Shown here one piece after another: positions 34,771 to 44,022 of a stretch of 64,000 nt of DNA. The translations under genes were made by a program, and so were the position numbers. This DNA is from Legionella norrlandica (lineage in GTDB: Bacteria > Pseudomonadota > Gammaproteobacteria > Legionellales > Legionellaceae), in assembly GCF_000770585.1 (NCBI RefSeq), contig NZ_JNCF01000007.1, forward strand, positions 23,428-87,427, written 5' to 3'. Under the pieces are notes generated by a model. The model was not told the origin of the DNA, searched no databases, and worked only from the letters and a program-made list of their open reading frames with translations. Positions within the stretch are counted from its first letter, which is position 1. Every line of letters starts with the position of its first letter.

Positions 34771-36297
34771 TCATCTCTCAGTAATGACCTCTTGCGAAAT
34801 TAACTTTGGTTTGGTTTGACCATGCAGGCCAGCTAGTAACTTCTCTTTTGGTAACTGCAATAACGTCGGGGATATCACCTCTTCAGTTTCAACACTATGG
34901 GCGTAAGTCGGGCTAATCTGGGTTAATTGGTCATGTAATTGCTTTAACAATAGCTCAGGAAGCTCTGTTTCATCAGTCACTAAAACAATGCGATTTCCAA
35001 TGCTATTACGTGCAAAATACCAATAAGGCTCCATATTCAAACCTGCCAATTGCATCGCACCCTGTAACTCTTGAGCGGTAATTGAACAAGTCTCCAGTTT
35101 TAAAAGCTGAGTTTTATAGCAAAACTCCAGTTTTGGGGAACTGTTCAGGTAACCAGTGCATTTCACAATATCTCTCAATCTATAACGAACAAAACCCATG
35201 GCCGTTGTTAAAAACACTTCATATTGTTTCCCTACTTCCAATTCCCAACATTGCAAAAGATTCTCTTTTACAATGGTATCCCCTTCTGGGATAAACTCCA
35301 CAATATGGGCACCAGGATGTAAAATGCCACCCACACTATTGGTTTCTAAAGGCACTGTAAACCAACCTTCCGTTGCGGAATAAGTACCATCTACCAATCT
35401 TATTTCGGAGCCTAGCAATTTTTGTAATTGCTGCGCTGGGTACTCGCAAAGCCCGGATGTCCAACATCCAACGACTTCCAAAGACGGCCAAAGTTGTTTG
35501 AATGAGAGATCATGATTTTTAGCTAACCCCTGTAAAAGCTTTAGTCGCTTTCGCGTGATTTTAAGAGGAGGAAAATGAGACGGAAGCTTCTTATGTCCTA
35601 ATAAATAAGGAAGGTAATCCTGGAATCCATCAATACAGCGCTGATAAAAAATATCAACCACCATAGGCGTCACAGCAAAGACAGCGCTTAAATCAGAAGC
35701 TAAAGCATAGACAGGTCCCCACTGATTATAAGTCTCATGGCTAGCAAATACCTCATCAGGCATGGCATAAAATCGTTTGATGAAGGAAGGTAAGTGACGA
35801 TAATTAAAATTACTGATCCACCCGGCCGGAATACCAGCCGGAGTCGTTTTATGGGTATCTACCGCAACAAGATATAATATTTTTTCCTTAAAAAAACCAG
35901 AAAAACGTTGAGTGAGGCTATGAATATAAGGTGCCATCGTACGCTGAAATTGCTTTTGGAAAGAAGATGTGATAGGAAAAAACTTTCGAACTCCAGAAGT
36001 TCCTGAGGTTTCAGACCAAAAAATCAATTTCTCACCATTAAATGGCTGAATCGTCTGATTTTGTGCCGACAATAATCCTTCCTGGTAATCTTCGTATTCC
36101 GTAATTGGAAAATCATTTAGATCCAGAGAAGACTTATTTTTTAACCAGTCGCCCCAATAATGAGACTGTATCAGCAAAGGTACAATTTCCTGATTCCATA
36201 ACCGATCCCTAACATCCTTAGGATGTTTCGTATCCTCCAGAAATGATTGGTATTTTTTCTTTGTGATTGCAGCAATTAAAAATCTCTTCCAATTCAT
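34771..36297 (-). CDS. GH3-family acyl-adenylating / acyl-amido synthetase
   Basis: A 508-residue GH3-family protein, full length for bacterial members. The adenylation motifs are present: SETSGTSGVRKFFPIT (ATP-binding P-loop-like), VDGTYSATEGWFTVPL (Y-x-A-T/S-E motif), and FLTTAMGFVRYRLRDIVKCTGY with its conserved R-x-R-x-D. GH3 enzymes in plants activate carboxylic acids as AMP esters and join them to amino acids. Here it is the last gene of a leftward operon with an acyl-CoA dehydrogenase (gap six bases) and a carboxyltransferase, so its acid substrate is probably a product of this pathway. An acyl-amino-acid or amide product is inference. Confidence 0.9.
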   Translation of the reverse strand: MNWKRFLIAAITKKKYQSFLEDTKHPKDVRDRLWNQEIVPLLIQSHYWGDWLKNKSSLDLNDFPITEYEDYQEGLLSAQNQTIQPFNGEKLIFWSETSGTSGVRKFFPITSSFQKQFQRTMAPYIHSLTQRFSGFFKEKILYLVAVDTHKTTPAGIPAGWISNFNYRHLPSFIKRFYAMPDEVFASHETYNQWGPVYALASDLSAVFAVTPMVVDIFYQRCIDGFQDYLPYLLGHKKLPSHFPPLKITRKRLKLLQGLAKNHDLSFKQLWPSLEVVGCWTSGLCEYPAQQLQKLLGSEIRLVDGTYSATEGWFTVPLETNSVGGILHPGAHIVEFIPEGDTIVKENLLQCWELEVGKQYEVFLTTAMGFVRYRLRDIVKCTGYLNSSPKLEFCYKTQLLKLETCSITAQELQGAMQLAGLNMEPYWYFARNSIGNRIVLVTDETELPELLLKQLHDQLTQISPTYAHSVETEEVISPTLLQLPKEKLLAGLHGQTKPKLISQEVITER

Positions 36298-36303
36298 TTC
36301 TGA

Positions 36304-37995
36304 TTACTCCATAACATGAATTGACATCACAGAAAATAACTTGCTCTGCTGAAAATAGGAATACAACCGTTTGCTCATGGCTTCTTGCAAAATGTTGTCT
36401 ATCATTTGGCCTGAATTCAAGCGTTTTAGTATTAACTGCATCGCCAAGCTCAACCAATCTGTATTTTTTAAATCATTAGAAAGAAATTCTTGATTATAAT
36501 GCCAAAATTGCAAACAACAACTGGCCGCAAAAATCCAGCAATATTTTTCTGCCAAACGAAAAGCATTTAAATTGCGGGGGTCAAATAATTTGAAATCACG
36601 CAAAGCGATGACTTCTTTATCCAGTTTTTCAATCTCTTGGCGTATTGAGGATATGAACCTGTAGATTGGGGGTGAATTTAAATGCATAATTCCCGCAAAT
36701 ACATCATCCTCTTCATGAGTAAATAGGCATAAATTATCCTCCTCAAAAGGAGGACAAGGCCAATGAATATTAAAAATTTGCTCTAATTTTTCTCTGTTTG
36801 CCAATAAATTTTTTCCTCTCATCCCTGCTTGTGGTAATAAATTACCCGCAATAAGAGATAAATTAACCTGAGTGCTTCCATCAAATAAACCAATCACCTG
36901 AATATCGCGCCTTATTTTTTGAAAAATAGCCCATTCCGTCGTTCGCAAAAAGCCTCTCGCGCCTAAAATAATGGCACATTGTTCTACTATATCTTCAGCA
37001 ATGGATGGAATAAGAAATTTAATAATCGCAGACCATAAACTCATTTTCTCCGGCATCACAGTGCCAGCGCGGGCTATCACATGAGAAGTACAATCCGCAA
37101 TCAACAATAGAGTAAACAATTCACCTAATCTTTGTTTTACCGCTGGTATTTCAAAAGCAGGTTTGCTGTATAACTGTCTTTGTAAACTAAAGGATAAAGC
37201 CAGCCTCAGAGCAGTATCCGCTCCTCCCACTGCCAAGCAAGAGCATAACATGCGTGAAATTTGAAACACCTTATAGGTTATCTCCAAACCACGTTGCTCT
37301 TTACCTATTAATGCATTTTGGGGTATTTTTACTTTATCAAAAGAAAAACCGCTAATATCAAGACCCCTGACGCCATGGGTAGGTAACTTGGGTGTTGTTG
37401 AAATTCCTGTTTCTACTGATTTCTTATCAATATAAAACAAGGAAAAACCCAATAGCCCCCCCTTCTCGTGCGTACGACATAATACTGAGGCATACTCGCC
37501 TAAAGTTGCAAAATTCACACACCATTTGCGCCCAGAAATTTCCCAACCCTCCTGGGTTGGTTTCGCCATCATCTCATTGGAAGTTAAATCGCTTCCATGC
37601 CCCTCTTCAGTTAATGCGAGAGCCCCAATCTCACCTCTGCGGAGACGTTCACTTAAGAGGCTCTTTTGTTCTGAGTTCCCAGCGAGCCATATTGGCAATG
37701 CAGAAAAGAAAGCTAATCCGAACATAATAGCAGTTGCGATATCCCGCCTGGCTATAAGCTTGCTTAAAGAATATATTTCATCCAATGAATTCAGCTTGCC
37801 TCCCAGATAACGAGGTATGAGATAGTCCATATATCCCCATTGCTGAATAAACTCTATTTGAGACCAAGCCAATACTTCCTGCTCATCCGCCAGCAAAATT
37901 TGTTGAAAATTTACTGGGGAATCCTCATCAAAAGGATTACCTAAGCTTCTTTCGAAAGTTTCCAATACTTGAATCAAATTTTCATAAGAGATCAT
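36304..37995 (-). CDS. Acyl-CoA dehydrogenase-like flavoprotein
   Basis: About 563 residues, longer than the usual ~390 of acyl-CoA dehydrogenases because of a ~150-residue C-terminal extension. The FAD-fold landmarks are FFSALPIWLAGNSEQKSLLS, ALALTEEGHGSDLTSNEM, WEISGRKWCVNFAT, HGVRGLDISGFSFDKVKIPQ, LCSCLAVGGADTALRLALSF, and QCAIILGARGFLRTTEWAIF, QVIGLFDGSTQVNL. AAGGA lies five bases before the ATG at 37995; a further ATG at 37998 is closer. It is sandwiched between the GH3 and carboxyltransferase genes. It probably introduces or reduces an alpha-beta double bond in an acyl-thioester. Whether the catalytic Glu is kept could not be fixed by eye. Confidence 0.85.
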   Translation of the reverse strand: MISYENLIQVLETFERSLGNPFDEDSPVNFQQILLADEQEVLAWSQIEFIQQWGYMDYLIPRYLGGKLNSLDEIYSLSKLIARRDIATAIMFGLAFFSALPIWLAGNSEQKSLLSERLRRGEIGALALTEEGHGSDLTSNEMMAKPTQEGWEISGRKWCVNFATLGEYASVLCRTHEKGGLLGFSLFYIDKKSVETGISTTPKLPTHGVRGLDISGFSFDKVKIPQNALIGKEQRGLEITYKVFQISRMLCSCLAVGGADTALRLALSFSLQRQLYSKPAFEIPAVKQRLGELFTLLLIADCTSHVIARAGTVMPEKMSLWSAIIKFLIPSIAEDIVEQCAIILGARGFLRTTEWAIFQKIRRDIQVIGLFDGSTQVNLSLIAGNLLPQAGMRGKNLLANREKLEQIFNIHWPCPPFEEDNLCLFTHEEDDVFAGIMHLNSPPIYRFISSIRQEIEKLDKEVIALRDFKLFDPRNLNAFRLAEKYCWIFAASCCLQFWHYNQEFLSNDLKNTDWLSLAMQLILKRLNSGQMIDNILQEAMSKRLYSYFQQSKLFSVMSIHVME

Positions 37996-38003
37996 CATTG
38001 TCC

Positions 38004-39421
38004 TTATACAATAGAGTGTTTAGCAGGAGGCATATTATCCATTTTTCTATACAGAAACTCTAAATAATGCGCCAAACGGCTGCGAATTTGTGCCGGCTGA
38101 ATAATTTCATCAATTAATCCTAAAGAATAAGCATCCACCAGCGAATCGTCGATGGATAGCATTTCTGCTGCTTGTTGTGATTCCTCTTGAATTGATTGCC
38201 CATCCATAGCTCGTACCTTGCTGGTCGTTTCCTTACTCATAACGCCGAGATTTGCTGTTTCCAAAGCCAACACCAAATCTCCATTTTGTGACTTGGTTTG
38301 CATCATGAGAAAAGCAGCCGCCCCATAACATTTACGGATAATAACACTTAACCTGGGTACTCGGGTTTGCATAGCGACACAAAATCGGGCGCCATGCTGT
38401 AGCAAGCCTTTTTGCTCTTCTCTTTTTCCAGGCATAAAACCCGGGACATCAATGAAGGTCAAAATCGGTATGGAATAGGCATCGCATATTCTGATGAATT
38501 TCGCTGCTTTTTGGGCAGCATCAGAATCAATAGCCCCGCTATAACGAATGCTCTGGTTAGCCACCACTCCGACAGCGAAACCATGTATGTGTACAAACGC
38601 ACAAATCATCGCCTGCCCATACGTCCTCTTATATTGGATGACATTGGAATTGTCCACCACCGCTTGAATTAAATTCAGTATATTAAATGGTACTCTGGGA
38701 TTCACAGGAATTTCTGGCATAGGATGAGTAGGTTCTATTACAGAATGAATCGGCGGACGCTCATTAGTATGCGCAGGGAAAAAACCAAGCATGGCTTTCA
38801 CATGATTTATTTGTGCGGCCACACTATCATCCACAAAATCGGCAATGCCTGTTGTGGTCGCATGGAGTGATGCGCTACCGAGCTCACTCATAGTGACTTT
38901 CTCACCAATGGCTTGCTGCACCACCATAGGCTGGTAACCATAAGATAGCTCCTGTGTTTATTAAAAAACAGCAAATCCATTAAGACCGCAGAATAAGCGG
39001 GTGCTCCAAGGGTAGGAGCCACTATCACTGCAAATTGTGGAATGATGCCCGACAGTTTAATATTGCGAGTAATAATTTGAGCGTATTCATCACCACTTAA
39101 TAAATTTTCTTCCAGAGAGATACCCGGGGAGGCTAAAAAAGCAATAATAGGAATCCGCAGCTCTTCGGCTTTATCCATCAAGCGAATGATTTTTCTCGCC
39201 CCTTGGCGAGTAACATAGCCTCTATTTACAGAAGGATTATGCGCATAAATGGCTATTGGCCTTTGATTAATCTTGGCTAATCCAGTAATCACTTCTGCTC
39301 CTAACGCCAATTGCAGCCTCTTATCTGGGGCATATTCAGAGCCTATTGGTAAAAAACTTTGTTCATCAATCAAACCCTCTATCCATTTGATCAACGCCCT
39401 GTCTGTAGATTGGTGAGACAT
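38004..39421 (-). pseudogene. Acyl-CoA carboxylase carboxyltransferase subunit, frameshifted
   Basis: The gene starts at the ATG at 39421 (MSHQSTDRALIKWIEGLIDE; AGG eight bases upstream). It reads as the beta carboxyltransferase of acetyl/propionyl-CoA carboxylase: VITGLAKINQRPIAIYAHNP, GARKIIRLMDKAEELRIPII. At 38929-38930 one C (coding strand) is missing. The first frame ends ...HRSYLMVTSLWW..., and the neighbouring frame resumes as PMVVQQAIGEKVTMSELGSA, exactly where the family has MTGPDVVKxxTGEExT. Repaired, the protein is about 472 residues, normal length. The C-terminal half has ICDAYSIPILTFIDVPGFMP and an AAFLMMQTKSQNGD segment. The enzyme makes malonyl- or alkylmalonyl-CoA. The biotin carboxylase/carrier part is not in the window. 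It heads the leftward operon. Confidence 0.85.
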
Positions 39422-39436
39422 ATCTTGTACCTGCAA

Positions 39437-39598
39437 TATTTGAGGTGTCCGTACTTCATCATAATTAATTAATAAAATAGGCTACGCTTAATTGTATAAT
39501 TTTAGAACTATTTATCTTAATCTGATCAGAAAATTCTTGCTTTTGCACAACAAAGGAGTGTAATTTTCTCCTCGGATTAGATAAATTAAGGCAGCTTT
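39437..39598. promoter_or_regulatory. Divergent control region of the acyl-metabolite cluster
   Basis: The 160-base AT-rich gap separates the leftward carboxyltransferase operon from the rightward ketosynthase operon, so it must hold both promoters. I do not see a clear operator. TAAGG eight bases before 39599 is the ribosome site for the rightward operon. Confidence 0.5.
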
Positions 39599-40654
39599 AT
39601 GAATATTTTAAAACCAGAGATATGCTTCGACATTACAGCAGCATCAAGAGCCCTACCTCAATCTGGTCCTATCACAAATCTGGAAATCCTAAAGAATTTT
39701 CCGAGAACTTCTGATAAATCGCAAGGTTTTCTTGAAAAATTTGCAGAAAAAATAGGCGAAGAATTTGGATTTTACACGAGATACTGGTGCCATAAACCCT
39801 GGGAATCCCTCGATACGTCAAGAGAGCTGACTTCTGAATCATTAGCCATTCAGGCGGTCAATCAACTCTTATCTCAATATCGTCCAGAAAAAATAGAAGC
39901 ATTTCTCTTAGGTTCTACCACAAATAAACGCTTTACCGGTTCTCAAGCTGCCGCTGTACTTGGAAATATAGGACTAAATGCGCCTGCTTACGATTTAAAA
40001 ACAGGTTGCTCCACTTCCTTATCGACTCTGCATTTTGCTTATGCCTTAATGGCTTTGGGCTACCAGAAGATTTTGGTTTGCTGTTCTGAAACTCTATCCA
40101 AGGTTATTGACCCTGAAAATGAAAAAACCTGGATAGGATTAGCAGATGGCGCAGCCTCCCTACTTTTGGAAAAAAATAAAACAGGGCCCTTTACGATCGA
40201 ACAAAGTTTTTTTTCTACTGACGGACGGTACGTTGACGCATTTACGACTCAGGGAGTATTTCCCCCTACTCATGAACAAATAGACTCCGTTGGTTACCAT
40301 TTGGTTGGGGACGAAACATTAATGAAAGACCTGGCTTATTCCAGATACATGGAAATGATTAATAATTTACTACCTACAGAAAAAGAAAAGCATGAGATAA
40401 CCTGGGTTATTCCACATCAAGTCAATAGAAAGCTAATAGAACAAGTACTTCGCGAAACTCATTTAACAAATAAAATAATTCTATGGGATGCTGACACCAT
40501 AGGAAATATCGGTGGCGCATCAATTCTTTATACATTAGCAAAAGCAGTAAATGAGAAACTATTTGATAAACCAGGAAAAATTCTTTTGATGAGTGTGGGA
40601 GGTGGTCTTTCTTATGCAGGACAAGTCATTCATTATCACAAAGCATCATTTTAG
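39599..40654 (+). CDS. FabH-like ketosynthase III (first copy)
   Basis: A 351-residue type III beta-ketoacyl-ACP synthase-family protein. The catalytic triad can be read: Cys in APAYDLKTGCSTSLSTLHFA, His in WVIPHQVNRKLIEQVL, and Asn in ADTIGNIGGASILYTLAKA. FabH joins malonyl-ACP to an acyl-CoA; relatives also form ester or C-C bonds in secondary metabolism. The first residues (CFDITAASRALPQSGPITNL) differ from housekeeping FabH, and a GLADGAASLLLEKN motif is conserved. It is the first gene of a rightward operon running to 45778, followed by a fatty acyl-AMP ligase. A second paralogue lies at the end of the same operon. Not the primary FabH, by context. Confidence 0.9.
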   Translation: MNILKPEICFDITAASRALPQSGPITNLEILKNFPRTSDKSQGFLEKFAEKIGEEFGFYTRYWCHKPWESLDTSRELTSESLAIQAVNQLLSQYRPEKIEAFLLGSTTNKRFTGSQAAAVLGNIGLNAPAYDLKTGCSTSLSTLHFAYALMALGYQKILVCCSETLSKVIDPENEKTWIGLADGAASLLLEKNKTGPFTIEQSFFSTDGRYVDAFTTQGVFPPTHEQIDSVGYHLVGDETLMKDLAYSRYMEMINNLLPTEKEKHEITWVIPHQVNRKLIEQVLRETHLTNKIILWDADTIGNIGGASILYTLAKAVNEKLFDKPGKILLMSVGGGLSYAGQVIHYHKASF

Positions 40655-40671
40655 CATAAAGGTATTTAGCA

Positions 40672-42417
40672 GTGAAAACAGAACTTTTACAATGTCAATC
40701 TTTAGTTGATGTAGTTCGATTAAGAGCTTTATATAGTCCAAAAAAGAAAATCTGCACTTTTCTAAATAGGGATTTAGAAGAGGATATGACCTATGAACAG
40801 CTGGATCAACATGCCAAAGCCATTGGCGCTGCTTTGCAAGCACAAGGAGCAAAAACTGGTGATAGGATCTTGCTGTTATTTTCTCCCGGATTACCCCTTA
40901 TTCAGGCTTTTTTTGGTTGTCTTTATGCTGGTTGCATCGCTGTACCAATTTATCCTCCGGCACAGGAAAAATTATTAGACAAAGCACAACTCATTGTAGC
41001 TAATTCAAAGCCTGTCATAGCACTAATGACCGCTGATCATCTTAATAGATTCACAACAGATGAATTAAAAGCCAATCCTGTTTTTCTAAAAATTCCTGCC
41101 CTAGCTCTCGATGGTATTGAGTTAAGCAAAAGTAATGATTGGAGACCGGTTGCAATTACTGGCAACGAGATAGCATTTCTTCAATATACTTCTGGCTCAA
41201 CCATGCATCCAAAAGGAGTCATAGTAAGTCACCATAACTTAATGGACAATCTCGATAAAATTTTTACCTCATTTCAAATGAATGATGAAACCATTCTCTT
41301 TAGTTGGTTACCTCCCCACCATGACATGGGGTTGATTGGTTGTATCCTGACGCCTATTTATGGGGCGGTACCCGTAATAATGATGTCTCCTTTTTCATTT
41401 TTACAAAATCCCCTTTCTTGGTTAAAAAATATTACCCGATATAAAGCCACTATCAGCGGCAGCCCAAATTTTGCTTATGATTACTGCGTCAAACGCATCA
41501 GAGAAGAAAAAAAAGAAGGCTTAGATTTAAGTTCCTGGCTCGTTGCTTCTAACGGAGCAGAGCCCGTTAGAAAGGAAACCATGGAACATTTTTATCAAGC
41601 GTTTAAAAATTATGGATTTCGCAAAGAAGCATTTTATCCATGCTATGGTTTGGCTGAAGCCACTTTATTAGTAACCGGAGGAACTCCCGGATCTCCATAT
41701 AGAACTCTAACCCTGGCCAAAGAACAATTTCAGGATCATCGTATACAGTTTTCGGACGACAGCAATCCAGACAGCTATACATTAGTCAGTAGCGGCAATT
41801 TCATTCAAACCGTTAAAATTATTGATCCTGATACTTTAATCCCTTGCGACTCAGACCAGGTTGGTGAGATTTGGGTCCATAGCAATAGCGTAGCTCAGGG
41901 CTATTGGAATCAGCCAGAAGAATCAAAACATGCTTTTCAGGGTAAAATTAAGGGGGATAGTAGTAATCAACACTACTTAAGAACCGGAGATTTGGGCTTT
42001 ATGCATGAAAAGGAGTTATATGTTACTGGCCGAATTAAAGATTTAATCATTCTTTATGGGAAGAACCACTACCCTCAAGACATAGAATATAGTCTAATTC
42101 ATTCTCCTCTGCATCGTTCATTAGGGAAATGTGCCGCTTTTGTCATTCAAGAGGATCATGACTACAAACTAACCGTAATGTGCGAAGTAAAAAACCGATT
42201 TATGGACGAGCCCACTCAAGAAGCATTATTCAATAACATTTTTGAGCTCATTTATCAAAATCATCAATTAGAAGTGCATACGATCGTGTTAATCCCTTTG
42301 AAAGCAATGCCGCACACAACCAGCGGAAAAATACGTAGGCACTTTTGTCGCAAACACTTCTTGGATAGTACTCTACCTGTCGTTGCTGTTTGGCAACTCA
42401 ATAAAATTGAGGAGTAA
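40672..42417 (+). CDS. Fatty acyl-AMP ligase (FAAL)
   Basis: A 581-residue adenylate-forming enzyme whose spacing and motifs fit fatty acyl-AMP ligases. It begins with a GTG and has AAAGG about nine bases upstream. Motifs are IAFLQYTSGSTMHPKGVIVS (P-loop), SWLPPHHDMGLIGCIL (the FAAL-specific PxHDMGLIG), FYPCYGLAEATLLVTGG, GEIWVHSNSVAQGYWNQPEE, and LRTGDLGFMHEKELYVTGRI-KDLIILYGKNHYPQDIE. FAALs activate fatty acids as acyl-AMP and load them onto an ACP rather than CoA. The operon supplies such an ACP two genes later. It probably provides the starter acyl unit for the pathway. Confidence 0.92.
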   Translation: MKTELLQCQSLVDVVRLRALYSPKKKICTFLNRDLEEDMTYEQLDQHAKAIGAALQAQGAKTGDRILLLFSPGLPLIQAFFGCLYAGCIAVPIYPPAQEKLLDKAQLIVANSKPVIALMTADHLNRFTTDELKANPVFLKIPALALDGIELSKSNDWRPVAITGNEIAFLQYTSGSTMHPKGVIVSHHNLMDNLDKIFTSFQMNDETILFSWLPPHHDMGLIGCILTPIYGAVPVIMMSPFSFLQNPLSWLKNITRYKATISGSPNFAYDYCVKRIREEKKEGLDLSSWLVASNGAEPVRKETMEHFYQAFKNYGFRKEAFYPCYGLAEATLLVTGGTPGSPYRTLTLAKEQFQDHRIQFSDDSNPDSYTLVSSGNFIQTVKIIDPDTLIPCDSDQVGEIWVHSNSVAQGYWNQPEESKHAFQGKIKGDSSNQHYLRTGDLGFMHEKELYVTGRIKDLIILYGKNHYPQDIEYSLIHSPLHRSLGKCAAFVIQEDHDYKLTVMCEVKNRFMDEPTQEALFNNIFELIYQNHQLEVHTIVLIPLKAMPHTTSGKIRRHFCRKHFLDSTLPVVAVWQLNKIEE

Positions 42418-42419
42418 CC

Positions 42420-43792
42420 ATGCTGTTTTTAATACCCGATTTTCCAAATAAAATAGCAATTCACCAAGAAAACCGAGCCATAACATTTGATGAATTAAAA
42501 GCTGACGTTTTAAAACGCTCAGAACAATTACAAAAAATTCCTCAAGCCATTATTGTTCTTCATGCAACTCCGAGCATTGAATTTATTATTCAGCTATTAG
42601 CATGTTTAGAAACCAATCGACCAACAGCTCTGTTTCCCGGCACTCTATCAGAAGAAGAAAAACAAACGAGACTTTCTCTCTTAGGTACCTCTGCTGTCTT
42701 AAATGATGAGGGAGAATTACAAGAATTATATGAAAATAAAACTATAACCCCTCATCCTCAAACAGCGCTTATTCTCTTTACTTCGGGGAGCACAGGGCAG
42801 GTTAAGGCAGTTCAACTATCAAATAGTAATATACAGGCCAATTGTCATGCCGTCATTAAGGCCCTGGGGTTTGAAAAGGTCCAAAATCAATTATTATTTT
42901 TACCTTTATCTTATTCCTTTGGTCTTCTTGGTCAACTGCTACCTGGTTTAATAGCAGGACTGAGTACTCAACTTATTACCCAATTTACAGACATCAAAAT
43001 GCTTATGGAACAAGGCATTATTCCCCAAATGTGGAGCGGAGTGCCATCCACTGGGTAGCTATTAGTGCGATAGCAAAAGGCTATCCTGAGAGCGCTTCCA
43101 AAATAGCAGCAATTGTTTCGGCTGGAGCACCATTGCCAACTGCTTTAAGAATGGATTTAAAGGAGATATTTCCTAATGCAGTAATTTATAATAACTATGG
43201 ATTAACAGAGGCTTCCCCAAGAGTATTGACTTACTCCAGTAAGGATCCGCTTTTTATGGAAAATTATGCTGGCTATCTCATTGGAGATTGGGAAGCCAAG
43301 CTTTCTGATGAAGGCGAATTATTAATTCGTGGTAGGCAAATGATGTTGGGTTATCTTGGTGAAGAAGAAAGTCCTAAGGTACAAAATGGTTGGTTGTATA
43401 CTGGGGATATTGCAGAAATATTACCTAACGGCTTGATAACTATTAAGGGGCGACGAGATAACATAGTCAATATTGGGGGAGAAAAAGTTAATATCTCAGA
43501 AATTGAACATAAAATTTGCCAAATTGAAGGGATCAAAGAGGTCATCATTCTTCCTATTGAAGATAAAATTTATGGGGTTCGTCTCATGGTTTGTATTGAA
43601 AAGAATCCACTCTCTTACTCTATTTCTGAACAAAATTTGACAGAAAAAATACAAAGGCATCTTCTACCTAAAAAATTACCCATAAAAATCCATATGATGC
43701 AAAACTTGCCCCGGAATAAACATGGGAAATTAAACAGGAATGCCTTGGATTTAAATACCGATTGCCTTAATAAGAATAAGGAAAAAAAATGA
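42420..43792 (+). pseudogene. Second AMP-dependent acyl ligase, frameshifted
   Basis: The start at 42420 has GAGGAG five bases upstream. The first frame ends at 43058 as MWSGVPSTG-stop. The overlapping frame runs to 43792 with AISAIAKGYPESASKIAAIV. One missing C at 43048-43049 explains the break: repaired, it reads GVPSHWVAISAIAK. The joined protein is about 457 residues, short for the ANL family. Motifs are LILFTSGSTGQVKAVQLSNS, IYNNYGLTEASPRVLTY, GWLYTGDIAEILPNGLITIK-GRRDNIVNIGGEKVN, and the C-terminal NKHGKLNRNAL with its Lys. It ends with an ATGA overlap with the ACP gene. A class of small acyl-CoA/ACP ligase is likely; the substrate is unknown. Confidence 0.85.
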
Positions 43793-44022
43793 TAAGTGAT
43801 CGTATTGAACAAGTGTTAGAGCGAATTGGGCTTGCTAATCTTCCTGATAATAGGAGCGCAAGACTAGAGGAAGGTGGTTTGGATAGTTTGATGTTGGCTC
43901 TGTTAATTATTGAACTGGAACGTGAATTTAAAATTAAAATTCCTGTTGTCCCTCTTGAAAAAGAACGTTATGAATCAATCAATACCATAGAACAATATTT
44001 GATTGAATTGGGGGCAAAATGA
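43789..44022 (+). CDS. Acyl carrier protein (first copy)
   Basis: A 77-residue acyl carrier protein. The phosphopantetheine attachment Ser is in LEEGGLDSLMLALLIIELER, the canonical DSL motif, near residue 31. Four-helix spacing and acidic helix II are normal. AAGGA precedes the ATG by six or seven bases. The gene overlaps the ligase by four bases (ATGA) and overlaps the next gene the same way, so it is translationally coupled. It is too divergent in context to be housekeeping AcpP. It likely carries the acyl chain made by the FAAL or ligase for extension by the ketosynthases. Confidence 0.92.
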   Translation: MISDRIEQVLERIGLANLPDNRSARLEEGGLDSLMLALLIIELEREFKIKIPVVPLEKERYESINTIEQYLIELGAK

